A DNA stretch of 64,000 bases from CAZNSX01 sp964575845. Its GTDB lineage: Bacteria > UBA8248 > CAZNSX01. Shown in pieces: positions 43,109-51,329 of this stretch. The stretch covers positions 186,001 to 250,000 of the forward strand of contig CAZNSX010000001.1 of the NCBI GenBank assembly GCA_964575845.1, read 5' to 3'. How positions within the stretch are numbered: the first letter of the stretch is position 1; every line of letters begins with the position of its first letter. The notes below the pieces were generated by a model. The model did not search any database, was not told the origin of the DNA, and saw only the letters and a list, made by a program, of their open reading frames with translations. The translations under genes were made by a program, and so were the position numbers.

Positions 43109-44860
43109 TTGAAGGATAGATGCGGGCGCGGCCGCCTGGGCCGCTGGCTGCGGAGCCCCATATTGTATCTGGCTCTCCTGGCGCTAGGGCTTCGCCTCTA
43201 CGGGATAACCCACGGCCTCCCTTACATCTACCATCCCGATGCCCCCCTCTACGTTCTGAACGCTCTCAGGTTCGGAACGGGTGATTTCAACCCTCACTGG
43301 TTTCTTCAGCCAACCTTCTCCATGTATGTTTTGTTTTTCCTCTACGCAATTTATTTTGCAGTAGGGTGGCTTATCGGGTTCTTCTCCTCCAGTGCCGACT
43401 TTGCTGTGCAGTACTTCATCAATCCAGGTCCCTTCTACCTTCTCGCGCGCCTTCTCATGGCCGCTCTGGGGGCGGCGACTGTGGTGGTTGTGTACCTGGT
43501 GGGGAGCAGGCTCTACCGCGACCGACTTGTCGGCGGGGTGGCGGCCCTCATCGCAGCTTTCATCTTAATCCATGTGGCCGAGTCCCATTATGTTAAGAAT
43601 GACATAATGGCCACCTTGCTGGTGTGCCTCTCGATGCTCTGGGCCCAGCCCCTCTTGGAGGAGGGCAAGATGCGCTCGGGGTGGTGGGCGGGGTTCATTG
43701 GCGGATTGGCCATGGCCACGAAATATGTGGGGGCTCTGGTTCTGGGTCCGTTGCTTCTTGCAGCCCCATGGGGTTCCCGGCCCGTTTACCCTGGCCTCAG
43801 GCAAGGGAGAGGGGCTGTTCCTCTCCTCGCCATGGTGCTGCTTGGTTTCAGCCTTGGTTTTGCCGTGGGCAGCCCCTATGCGCTGATCGAATGGCGGGAG
43901 TTCGTGGCTACTCTTTCCGCAATTCGCGGACAAATAGACACAGGTTGGGCTGGTGCGCTCACACCGCGGCCCTGGTATGATTTCATTCCATCTGTTCTTG
44001 CTCCGAATCTTGGTTGGCCCGTAGCCCTTCTTGCTCTGGGGGGCCTGGTCTTTGCGGGCTACCGACATACCCGACAGGACCTGTTTCTCATGGTCCTGCC
44101 GGTGATATTTCTCGCGCTTTTCGCCAGAAAGCCCCTTGCCGCAAGGTGGCATTACTGGATGCCCTTCCTTCTCATCTCAGCCATTTTTGCTGCACGGCTC
44201 CTGGTGGAAGCTCTGAGCCTGCTCCGCGTCGCAGGCCGTGGGCGGGTGGCGGCCGGCTACTTTGCCGGGGCGCTGGTCCTCAGCCCGGCTATTGTGGGGG
44301 TTATCCGCTACGATGCGTCCCTCCGACTGCCCGACACCAGGTTCTTGGCCAAGATTTGGATAGAAGCCCATATTCCGACAGGAACTAAGATAGCTACCGA
44401 AAAATATGGCGTGCCTCTTGGGCAGACGAGGGAAAGCATGCTGAGAGAGATGCGATGGGAAACTCAGCGTTCAGACGCGCTGCCCAGAGAGGGCTACGAG
44501 ATAATTCCCGATATCATCAAGAACCAAAAGGCACGGTACTTCCGCTATCGCTTGCGGGTAAAGTCTCCATCGAAGGCCTACGATGTCTATCCTCTGACTT
44601 CCACGGCCGACCATCCGCCGTCCTTCTATCAAAAGGAGGGGATATCGTACATCATTATGAACAGCAATCGTTATGATAGATATTATGCGATGCCACGAGA
44701 GTTCGGTATTAAGGTGCAGCGCTATGAGACCCTGAAAAGGACGGGCCACCTTGTAAAAGAATTTCGACCGCAGGAAGCCAAGAGCGTTGGGCCGGTGGTG
44801 CGAATTTATTGCATGAAGGGACAAGAGCTTTGCCGAGGGATGGACGGTGAAGTGTATTAG
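43109..44860 (+). CDS. Glycosyltransferase family 39/PMT-type membrane protein
   Basis: The 583-residue protein has about ten membrane helices in the first 420 residues and a soluble C-terminal domain. The first periplasmic loop contains the acidic motif YIYHPDAPLYVLNALRFGTGDFNP, and the sequence continues with FLQPTFSMYVLFFLYA and HYVKNDIMATLL, as in ArnT/PMT family enzymes with a polyprenyl-phosphate-sugar donor. TTG 43109 is used. A GCGCCTT-AAGGCGC hairpin lies in the gap before it (43051-43070). Confidence 0.78.
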   Translation: MKDRCGRGRLGRWLRSPILYLALLALGLRLYGITHGLPYIYHPDAPLYVLNALRFGTGDFNPHWFLQPTFSMYVLFFLYAIYFAVGWLIGFFSSSADFAVQYFINPGPFYLLARLLMAALGAATVVVVYLVGSRLYRDRLVGGVAALIAAFILIHVAESHYVKNDIMATLLVCLSMLWAQPLLEEGKMRSGWWAGFIGGLAMATKYVGALVLGPLLLAAPWGSRPVYPGLRQGRGAVPLLAMVLLGFSLGFAVGSPYALIEWREFVATLSAIRGQIDTGWAGALTPRPWYDFIPSVLAPNLGWPVALLALGGLVFAGYRHTRQDLFLMVLPVIFLALFARKPLAARWHYWMPFLLISAIFAARLLVEALSLLRVAGRGRVAAGYFAGALVLSPAIVGVIRYDASLRLPDTRFLAKIWIEAHIPTGTKIATEKYGVPLGQTRESMLREMRWETQRSDALPREGYEIIPDIIKNQKARYFRYRLRVKSPSKAYDVYPLTSTADHPPSFYQKEGISYIIMNSNRYDRYYAMPREFGIKVQRYETLKRTGHLVKEFRPQEAKSVGPVVRIYCMKGQELCRGMDGEVY

Positions 44861-44867
44861 CATGTGA

Positions 44868-45872
44868 ATGGGAATTGTCAAACGAGAGATGAAAGTCCTC
44901 TTCCTTCATAACGTAAATTTTCAGCTGGCCCCTTACATAAAGCGGGACTACGAGATCTTGAGCGCCCATCATGAGTGCAAAGATTTTCTCTGGAGGGCGC
45001 ATCCTGAGGACATACTCAGAGTGGGCCGAGATGTCTCCTGGTGCGACCTGGTGTTCTGCTGGTTCGCAAGTATCTATAACCTCTATCCCCTGACTGTGGC
45101 CCGTCTCCTGGGGAGGCCGGTAGTGGTCGTGGCCGGTGGGTATGAGGTGGCCTGCGAGCCTGAGATCGGCTATGGGAACATGCGGGAGGGGCCCAAGAGA
45201 TGGCTGGGACGTCAGGTATTCCGCCTGAGCCACCTGGTGCTCGCCGTATCCTCCATCAACAAAGAGGAAGCTCTGCAGAACGCGGGTGTGCCCGCCAGCA
45301 AAGTGCGACTCATCCATCACGGTTTTGACGGCGAGCAGTTCAAGCCAGCGGAAGAGAAGCAGGATTTTGTCGTGACTGTGGGCGCAATCCGTCAGGGCAA
45401 CATAAAGAAAAAAGGACTAGAGCTGGTTGTCCGGACAGCCTCCCTCATGCCCCGGGTGCGCTTTGCCATTGTGGGGGCTTGGGTTGATGAATCCGTAGAG
45501 TTCCTGCGCAAGCTCGCAGGCCCCAACGTGGAATTCACCAGACATATCTCATACGAAGAGCTGCCGAGCATCCTGGGCTCGGCCAAGGTTTATGTGCAAC
45601 CTTCCGTGCACGAATCCTTCGGGTGTTCTGTGGCCGAGGCCATGCTCTGCGGGTGCGTACCTGTCGTATCCAGGCGGGCTGCCTTGCCCGAAGTAGTGGG
45701 AGAGGCAGGGGAGTACACAGAGGCATTGGAGCCTGCGGCCCTGGCTGATGCCATATCGAGGGCTTTTGCCAGTGGGGGAGGGGCCGCCGCGCGGGAGCGC
45801 ATCCTGCGAGAGTTTCCCCTCTCCCGCCGCCGGGAGGCGCTTCTTAGGGCTGTGGCAGAGTTTGAGAGATGA
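44868..45872 (+). CDS. Glycosyltransferase family 4
   Basis: The 334-residue GT-B enzyme lacks a long N-terminal domain but has GGYEVACEPEIGYGNM, KVRLIHHGFDGEQF, the donor-site SVHESFGCSVAEAMLCGCVPVVS with conserved glutamates, and VGEAGEY. ATG 44868 has no strong ribosome site; ATG 44889 (MKVLFLHN) may be the true start because family members begin there. Confidence 0.85.
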   Translation: MGIVKREMKVLFLHNVNFQLAPYIKRDYEILSAHHECKDFLWRAHPEDILRVGRDVSWCDLVFCWFASIYNLYPLTVARLLGRPVVVVAGGYEVACEPEIGYGNMREGPKRWLGRQVFRLSHLVLAVSSINKEEALQNAGVPASKVRLIHHGFDGEQFKPAEEKQDFVVTVGAIRQGNIKKKGLELVVRTASLMPRVRFAIVGAWVDESVEFLRKLAGPNVEFTRHISYEELPSILGSAKVYVQPSVHESFGCSVAEAMLCGCVPVVSRRAALPEVVGEAGEYTEALEPAALADAISRAFASGGGAAARERILREFPLSRRREALLRAVAEFER

Positions 45873-45879
45873 TGTAGTA

Positions 45880-46980
45880 ATGAAAGGTTCTAGTTTGAAG
45901 CGGGCAATTCAAAACCTTATAGTGCTGTTGGGCGCTATTATCGTTGTGTTAATAGCCTGTGAGTTCTTTGTCAGGGTTTACGAGAGGGCACCCTTACTCC
46001 CCCTGATTCCTTCTCTGCCTACTGAACCACCTCCCTACCCCAATGGACTTTTTGAGTCAAGTGCCACGAGAGGTTGGGAGCTCAAGAAGAACTACCGGGG
46101 GCCTGATTTGCTTGGAACATATTCCGAGACCAATTCTTCTGGCTTCAGGGATGTGAGAGAGTACAAGAGGGCCAAAGGTGAGAGTATCTTCAGGATAATA
46201 GTTTTCGGCGATTCATTCACCTTCGGAGCGGGAGTCGCCCAGGAAAAGATTTTCACAAGCCAACTTGAGAGACTTCTCAATGAAGGCCGTGAAAACTCAG
46301 GCCCGAGATTTGAAGTCTTCAATTTTGGCATCCACGGGTATAACACCGTCCAGGAAAAAATGTTGCTTTCCGAGAAAGCCCTATCCTACCAGCCCGATAT
46401 GGTCATTATTAACTTCAATGTTTCAGATGCTGAGATTAATGACTTGACACCCCTGTCAGTGAGAAAGCCGCAGCCATCAAGGAAAGCTAAAGATATCAGC
46501 TTCTTTCATAGGCTGAGGAGATATGTTCTGGTAAATATAAGGGTCAGGTTCGGGAGATTTTATCTATTCGCTTTCCTGAGAAACAGGATAGACGGTATCC
46601 TCTATAAGTATGGCCATCTGAGGAGGGGCATTGCCGACGACTTGGCCCAGGGCACAGAAGGCTGGAAAGCATGCAGGCAAGCATTTAGAGATATTAAAAA
46701 TATCACGGAGCGGGAAGGCATCAGGCTCCTGGTGCTAATTTGGCCGCAGCTTGAACACTTGACCAAGGGAGAGTACCCCTTTTTCGATAAGCATGAGCTG
46801 TTGAAATCGGCCCTGAGAGAATACGGCATAAAATACATTGACCTGTTTGAAGCTTTTGAAGGTCATTATTATCGGGAATTATGGGTCAACCACTGGGACG
46901 CCCATCCCAATGCTCGTGGTCATCTCATGGCCGCTGAGTTTGTTCTTCCAGAGCTGAAGAAAGAAATATCGGGGAATTGA
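45880..46980 (+). CDS. Membrane-anchored SGNH/GDSL hydrolase or acyltransferase
   Basis: The 366-residue protein has an N-terminal membrane anchor (about 10-30) and a periplasmic SGNH domain. Block I is IVFGDSFTFGAG with Ser112, block II is NFGIHGYNT, block III resembles FNVSDAEIND, and block V is WDAHPNARGH with Asp340 and His342. Members of this group add or remove O-acetyl groups on exported polysaccharides, as AlgX or AlgJ do. ATG 45880 is chosen because it lies just after the upstream stop and gives a proper anchor. It may acetylate the glycan made here. Confidence 0.8.
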   Translation: MKGSSLKRAIQNLIVLLGAIIVVLIACEFFVRVYERAPLLPLIPSLPTEPPPYPNGLFESSATRGWELKKNYRGPDLLGTYSETNSSGFRDVREYKRAKGESIFRIIVFGDSFTFGAGVAQEKIFTSQLERLLNEGRENSGPRFEVFNFGIHGYNTVQEKMLLSEKALSYQPDMVIINFNVSDAEINDLTPLSVRKPQPSRKAKDISFFHRLRRYVLVNIRVRFGRFYLFAFLRNRIDGILYKYGHLRRGIADDLAQGTEGWKACRQAFRDIKNITEREGIRLLVLIWPQLEHLTKGEYPFFDKHELLKSALREYGIKYIDLFEAFEGHYYRELWVNHWDAHPNARGHLMAAEFVLPELKKEISGN

Positions 46981-47087
46981 TGAATGAATGGAAGAAGAGC
47001 TGAATCGAGGGCCGGAGCGGATGGCTTCCCAGGGGGATCGATGAGTCTATATGGGCACGGAAGCTCTGGATTGGGCCTGGCCGCGGG

Positions 47088-48134
47088 GTGAAGATGAAGG
47101 CCTACAAAAAGACCTTTAACCTCCTCAAGCGAGCGGTTCCCGCCAGGGAGCGTCTCTTGGAGAGAAGCCAGAGTCCCTTTCTCTGCAATAATCTTCTCTT
47201 CCGCTACCTATCGGGCAGGAACATGAGATGGATTACCGCGAATGTGCATCGGCTTCCCCCAGATATCCTAATAATCGAGAACACTAACCGCTGCAATGCC
47301 CGCTGCACTATATGCGCCCACCCGCGGATGACAAGGCCCCAAGGGGTCATGGATGTGGGTCTTTTCGAGCAGGTCATCAGCGAAGCCGTTTCCCTTGGAA
47401 TCCGGAGGGTTCAGCTCAATGCCACGGGCGAGCCGCTTCTCGACCCCCATGTGGTAACGCGGATAAGGTATGCCAAGGAAAAGGGCGTGCCCAGTGTTCA
47501 TATGTTTACCAATGCCTCGCTTCTCCAAGGCTCCCTGGCGGAGGAAATCCTCGAGAGCGGGTTAGACTTACTCATTGTCAGCGTAGACGATTTCAGCGAG
47601 GAGGGTTTTGAGAAGCTACGTCCCCCCCTACGATTTGACACCATCAAAGATAATCTCACAGGGTTCATTGCGCTGCGGCGTAGACGCGGTCTCGATAAGC
47701 CTCAGGTGCGCATAAACGCCTGTTATCCTGAAGATAACTCTCGTCATTTTGAGTCATCTCCTGGATGCCGTGAATTCCGGCGCCTGGTGGACCGCTTCCA
47801 TATCAACCGGCCGCAATTTATCCATGACTGGGCGGGGAGCCAGCCGGAAGCTCTCAAGAGTTACCGCCGGCGCGGGGATGCCGTCCCCAGGACCCCTTGT
47901 CGTCAGCTTTACGGCACCATGAACGTGCATTGGGATGGGCGGGTTGCTCTCTGTTGTCTTGACTACGATGGCCAGGTGATATTGGGGGATCTGTCTGAGG
48001 AGAGCCTCACCGCGGTCTGGCGCGGGGAGGCTTACGGGAGGTTGCGCGCTGCGCACGAGAGGCTTGAATTCGATGCTTTGCCCCTTTGCGGGCCCTGCGG
48101 GGAGAGGCCGCAATGGCTGATGCCGGAAATATGA
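47088..48134 (+). CDS. Radical SAM/SPASM enzyme
   Basis: The 348-residue protein has CNARCTIC (C69, C73, C76), LNATGEPLLDP, MFTNASLL and VSVDDFSEEGF. The SPASM region includes HWDGRVALCCLDYDGQ and PLCGPCGERPQW. It resembles the enzyme at 30577-31611 and probably works on a related substrate. GTG 47088 and ATG 47094 are possible starts. The next gene overlaps it by 22 bases. Confidence 0.85.
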   Translation: MKMKAYKKTFNLLKRAVPARERLLERSQSPFLCNNLLFRYLSGRNMRWITANVHRLPPDILIIENTNRCNARCTICAHPRMTRPQGVMDVGLFEQVISEAVSLGIRRVQLNATGEPLLDPHVVTRIRYAKEKGVPSVHMFTNASLLQGSLAEEILESGLDLLIVSVDDFSEEGFEKLRPPLRFDTIKDNLTGFIALRRRRGLDKPQVRINACYPEDNSRHFESSPGCREFRRLVDRFHINRPQFIHDWAGSQPEALKSYRRRGDAVPRTPCRQLYGTMNVHWDGRVALCCLDYDGQVILGDLSEESLTAVWRGEAYGRLRAAHERLEFDALPLCGPCGERPQWLMPEI

Positions 48135-49414
48135 AACGGAGGGCTGCAGGCGGGCCAGTCGATGTCGCGGCAGAGGCCTGCTTCAACACCATAGCAATCC
48201 TTTCGCAGGACTGGCGCCACTTCCACCGGCCCGGCGCGATTCTCCCCCTGGCTCGATATGGCTCACTCCTGCTTCTGGAGCGTCCAGCCGACCCGGTGGT
48301 GACAGCCATCACTCGGCCTCGCCGCCTTTGGGAGGGCCTGACCGGAGGAGGACGGGTAAAGCCGCTCGCGCCGGGTGTTTATTCAGCCAGGCCGTTTCTG
48401 CTCATAAATGACATTCTCAGCTTGAAGGTCCCTGGGGGGATGCGATTCAATCGCCGACCCCTTCGCCGGATGCTATCGAAGTGGAAGGAGAATTGTAAGG
48501 CTCCAGACGGACCCACGGTGCTGTGGATCTATCATCCCTTGCAGCTCAATTGGATAGGCACTCTTGATGAAGACTTAGTGGTTTATGAATGCTATGATGA
48601 CCATTCCGCGGCCAAGAAGCTTTCGGCGAGGATGAAGCTGTTAATTGACCGGTCCGAGAGACTCCTTGCCCAGAGGGCACACCTCATAATAGCCACCTCC
48701 AAGACCCTTGCCGATAAGATGCGCCCCTTGAACCCTTCTGTCCACCTGATGCCAAATGGCGTGGACTACGCCTTCTTCAGCCGAGCAGCGGAACCGGACA
48801 TCACCCTTGATTCCCGCGTGGTGAGACTCTCCCGCCCTGTTATAGGTTACCTCGGCACGATCCACCAGGAGACAGACCTAGCTCTCCTGGACTGGCTCGC
48901 CGGGCGCAACCCTCACTGGTCACTGGTTCTGGTGGGGCCGTTACAGCTGAAGCCCTCTCAGGCCGAGTGGGCTCCTTACCGGCGGCTCTCCTCCCGGCCA
49001 AACGTCCACAATCTGGGGTGGGTCGAATTCGAGGAGTTGATTCCCATTTGCGCCGCCTTCGATGTCGGAGTGATTCCTTACCGGGAGGACTCGCTCTTCA
49101 ACCGTGCTGTCTTCCCCAACAAGCTCCATGAATATCTGGCCATGGGGAAGCCGGTGGTGGCGACGGCCCTGCCCGAACTTTTGCCCTTCGCCTCCCATAT
49201 CGTGCTGGCTGAATCTCCTGAGGCCTTCGAGGTGGCCATCCGCTCGGCGATAGAGTCGGATGGCCCGGAGCTCATAGAGAAGCGAATGCGCCTGGCTTAC
49301 GAGTACCGGTGGGAGCGCCGGGCTGAAGCCATTGCCGACCTCATCGGCGATGCTTTGAGGAGGAGAGAATTTCTCTTCGCCCCTAAAGATAATATTGTGT
49401 CTAAAGGTGGTTGA
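48113..49414 (+). CDS. Glycosyltransferase, GT-B fold
   Basis: The 433-residue protein shows GT4/GT1-type motifs in the C-terminal half: LMPNGVDYAFF, VIGYLGTIHQETDLALLDWLA, LVLVGPLQ, LGWVEFEELIPICAAFDVGVIPY and NKLHEYLAMGKPVVATALPEL. It resembles the TuaH/WcaI-like glycosyltransferases of exopolysaccharide loci. ATG 48113 is preferred for its GGGGAGAGG ribosome site. Confidence 0.83.
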   Translation: MADAGNMKRRAAGGPVDVAAEACFNTIAILSQDWRHFHRPGAILPLARYGSLLLLERPADPVVTAITRPRRLWEGLTGGGRVKPLAPGVYSARPFLLINDILSLKVPGGMRFNRRPLRRMLSKWKENCKAPDGPTVLWIYHPLQLNWIGTLDEDLVVYECYDDHSAAKKLSARMKLLIDRSERLLAQRAHLIIATSKTLADKMRPLNPSVHLMPNGVDYAFFSRAAEPDITLDSRVVRLSRPVIGYLGTIHQETDLALLDWLAGRNPHWSLVLVGPLQLKPSQAEWAPYRRLSSRPNVHNLGWVEFEELIPICAAFDVGVIPYREDSLFNRAVFPNKLHEYLAMGKPVVATALPELLPFASHIVLAESPEAFEVAIRSAIESDGPELIEKRMRLAYEYRWERRAEAIADLIGDALRRREFLFAPKDNIVSKGG

Positions 49415-49447
49415 CGTAATATTGCATAGCATATTGGGTTCTAGGTC

Positions 49448-50953
49448 ATGAGAGTAAGTGCGCGGCCAATGGGCTCAGAGCTTCTACTGCTTGCCCTGGC
49501 CTTTCTCTTCTTCGGGGGCCTTTCATTCTTTGCTGAACCCGCGCTCACCGCCCTGGCAATTGCTGCTCTGGCAATCCTTTTGCTTGCTTCCTTCCGACTA
49601 TATCCGTTTCTGATTTTATTAGTTTTGACTTCAGCTACACTGACTTTCCCTCTGCCTTCCTTTAAATTTCTCAATATCGCAAATGCTCTTGTCTTCCTAA
49701 TAATTTCTGCATGGTTCCTCAGGTGCTTTTTTGGGATCTCGCCGGCTAATGTTAACCAAGCGCATTTCCTTCCACCCCCAAAAGGCGACTATAAATATTT
49801 TTGGGGATTCTACCTTTGCGCGTTCGCCGGGATCATCTCGATCCTAGGAAACGCATATCGCATAAGCTTCAGCTATTCGAATATCAGGGTGCTGTTTGGC
49901 AATCAAGCAATTCTCATGTCCCCGTTTCTCATTGCCTACATAGTCAGCGAGGTATCCAACTCAAAGGAAAGAATTAGAAGCTTGCAATGGACAGCTATAT
50001 TGGTTTTGATTGTAGTGGTGGGCATCCAGTTTTGCTGGATAATCTCTAGGGGGAGTTTTGGTTTAGGCTATAATTTCCGCCACATTACGGCCGTATCGAC
50101 AATACCCTATGGGGCGCTCGCGATGTTCAGCGTGTCGTATTCTATATTATCTTTTGGTCTATCCGTAGCACTTCCAAAGGGAAGACCACGCGCTATAGCC
50201 TTCTTTATTTTTATCTTATCTACAATAAGCATGATCCTGTGTGTTTCGAGGACTGCGCTTATAGCAGCTGGTGGAGGTTTACTAGTTGTCAGTTTATTTA
50301 GAAGGATGAGTAGGAGCGCTCTTGGTATAGTACTGATAAGTGTGTTATTGCTGACCTTTTTAGAAATGATGCCGTACGAGAGAGGAGAACGCTTTCTTTA
50401 TGGTGGGACGAGTTTTAGAAACAGGGTGATGGCATGGAAAGATGCAACTCGGGTATTCAGAGAGAATATTCTTTCTGGTGTTGGGCCGGCGCAATATTTT
50501 GAGCATTCCAGGGTGACGATTATAGAGCCGATATCTAGAAGTGGATGGAGAGGATCAACGATCTTTGAAAAAATCCAGAAGGGGGAGAAGATTAGATATA
50601 AATGGAGGCGGCTGGCGGGAGTTCATAATGATTACCTACAGTTGGCGGCGGAGATGGGTGTATTTGGAATAGGGGCGATGATAACAGTAATTATATTGTT
50701 ACTGAGAGATTGTCTTTTTATAATAAGAAAATCTTTGAATGCGTTCACCAAGGGATGGGCTGTGGGTATGTTAGGGCTTACGATAGCCTATGGGATATCT
50801 GGAATAGCCGGAAGTACGATGCTACCGACTTATTTGAACGGTGGATTGATATTCATGACATTTTCTATATATTATTGGATATTTTTCGGATTAATGCTCG
50901 CGATGCATAGGCAGGAATTGTCGGCGAGGGCGAGTGAGGTTATTGAGAATTAA
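49448..50953 (+). CDS. O-antigen ligase/polymerase family membrane protein
   Basis: The 501-residue protein has about twelve helices and the Wzy_C pattern CVSRTALIAAGGGLLVV followed by a large loop and GVHNDYLQLAAEMGVFGIGAM. It is the third O-antigen-polymerase-like domain in the locus, besides those at 13203-16346 and in the fusion at 19519-21408. The first 45 codons are GC-rich like the neighbours; the rest is strongly AT-rich, so the gene itself seems to be a recombinant. Ends before a 110-base AT-rich gap. Confidence 0.82.
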   Translation: MRVSARPMGSELLLLALAFLFFGGLSFFAEPALTALAIAALAILLLASFRLYPFLILLVLTSATLTFPLPSFKFLNIANALVFLIISAWFLRCFFGISPANVNQAHFLPPPKGDYKYFWGFYLCAFAGIISILGNAYRISFSYSNIRVLFGNQAILMSPFLIAYIVSEVSNSKERIRSLQWTAILVLIVVVGIQFCWIISRGSFGLGYNFRHITAVSTIPYGALAMFSVSYSILSFGLSVALPKGRPRAIAFFIFILSTISMILCVSRTALIAAGGGLLVVSLFRRMSRSALGIVLISVLLLTFLEMMPYERGERFLYGGTSFRNRVMAWKDATRVFRENILSGVGPAQYFEHSRVTIIEPISRSGWRGSTIFEKIQKGEKIRYKWRRLAGVHNDYLQLAAEMGVFGIGAMITVIILLLRDCLFIIRKSLNAFTKGWAVGMLGLTIAYGISGIAGSTMLPTYLNGGLIFMTFSIYYWIFFGLMLAMHRQELSARASEVIEN

Positions 50954-51063
50954 TTTATCCATCGGGAATATCTTATCCGGGCATAAAATATAAGGAATTT
51001 CCAAGGAAACTAAAATCGTTTGAGCCTATTGGGCGCCCGGCGGGGATAGCATTGAGGGGAGCT

Positions 51064-51312
51064 ATGGGCGGAATGCGAAGGTTTTTTCTGAGGGTCTATC
51101 GCTGCTGGGTGGTCTTTGCGAGGGCGGTTGCATACGTTAACACACGCGTCATCCTGGGGGTTCTATTCTTTGCTGTCCTGACACCGGTGGGGCTGCTTTG
51201 CCGGCTTATGGGCAAGGACATCCTGGGGCTCAAGCGTGGCTCCTCCTCTTCCTACTGGTCCCCTAAGGAAGAGGGTCCCTTCGAGCCTGGACGCTACCGG
51301 CGACAGTTCTAG
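51064..51312 (+). CDS. SxtJ-like small membrane protein
   Basis: The 82-residue protein has two hydrophobic segments joined by AYVNTRVILGVLFFAVLTPVG and CRLMGKDILGLKRG, then SSSYW and an acidic tail. This is the SxtJ family, almost always next to an SxtI/NodU-type carbamoyltransferase. TTG 51052, ATG 51064 and ATG 51073 are all possible starts; a GAGGGGA site precedes the ATGs. Confidence 0.82.
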   Translation: MGGMRRFFLRVYRCWVVFARAVAYVNTRVILGVLFFAVLTPVGLLCRLMGKDILGLKRGSSSSYWSPKEEGPFEPGRYRRQF

Positions 51313-51329
51313 ACGGAAGCATTAGAGAA

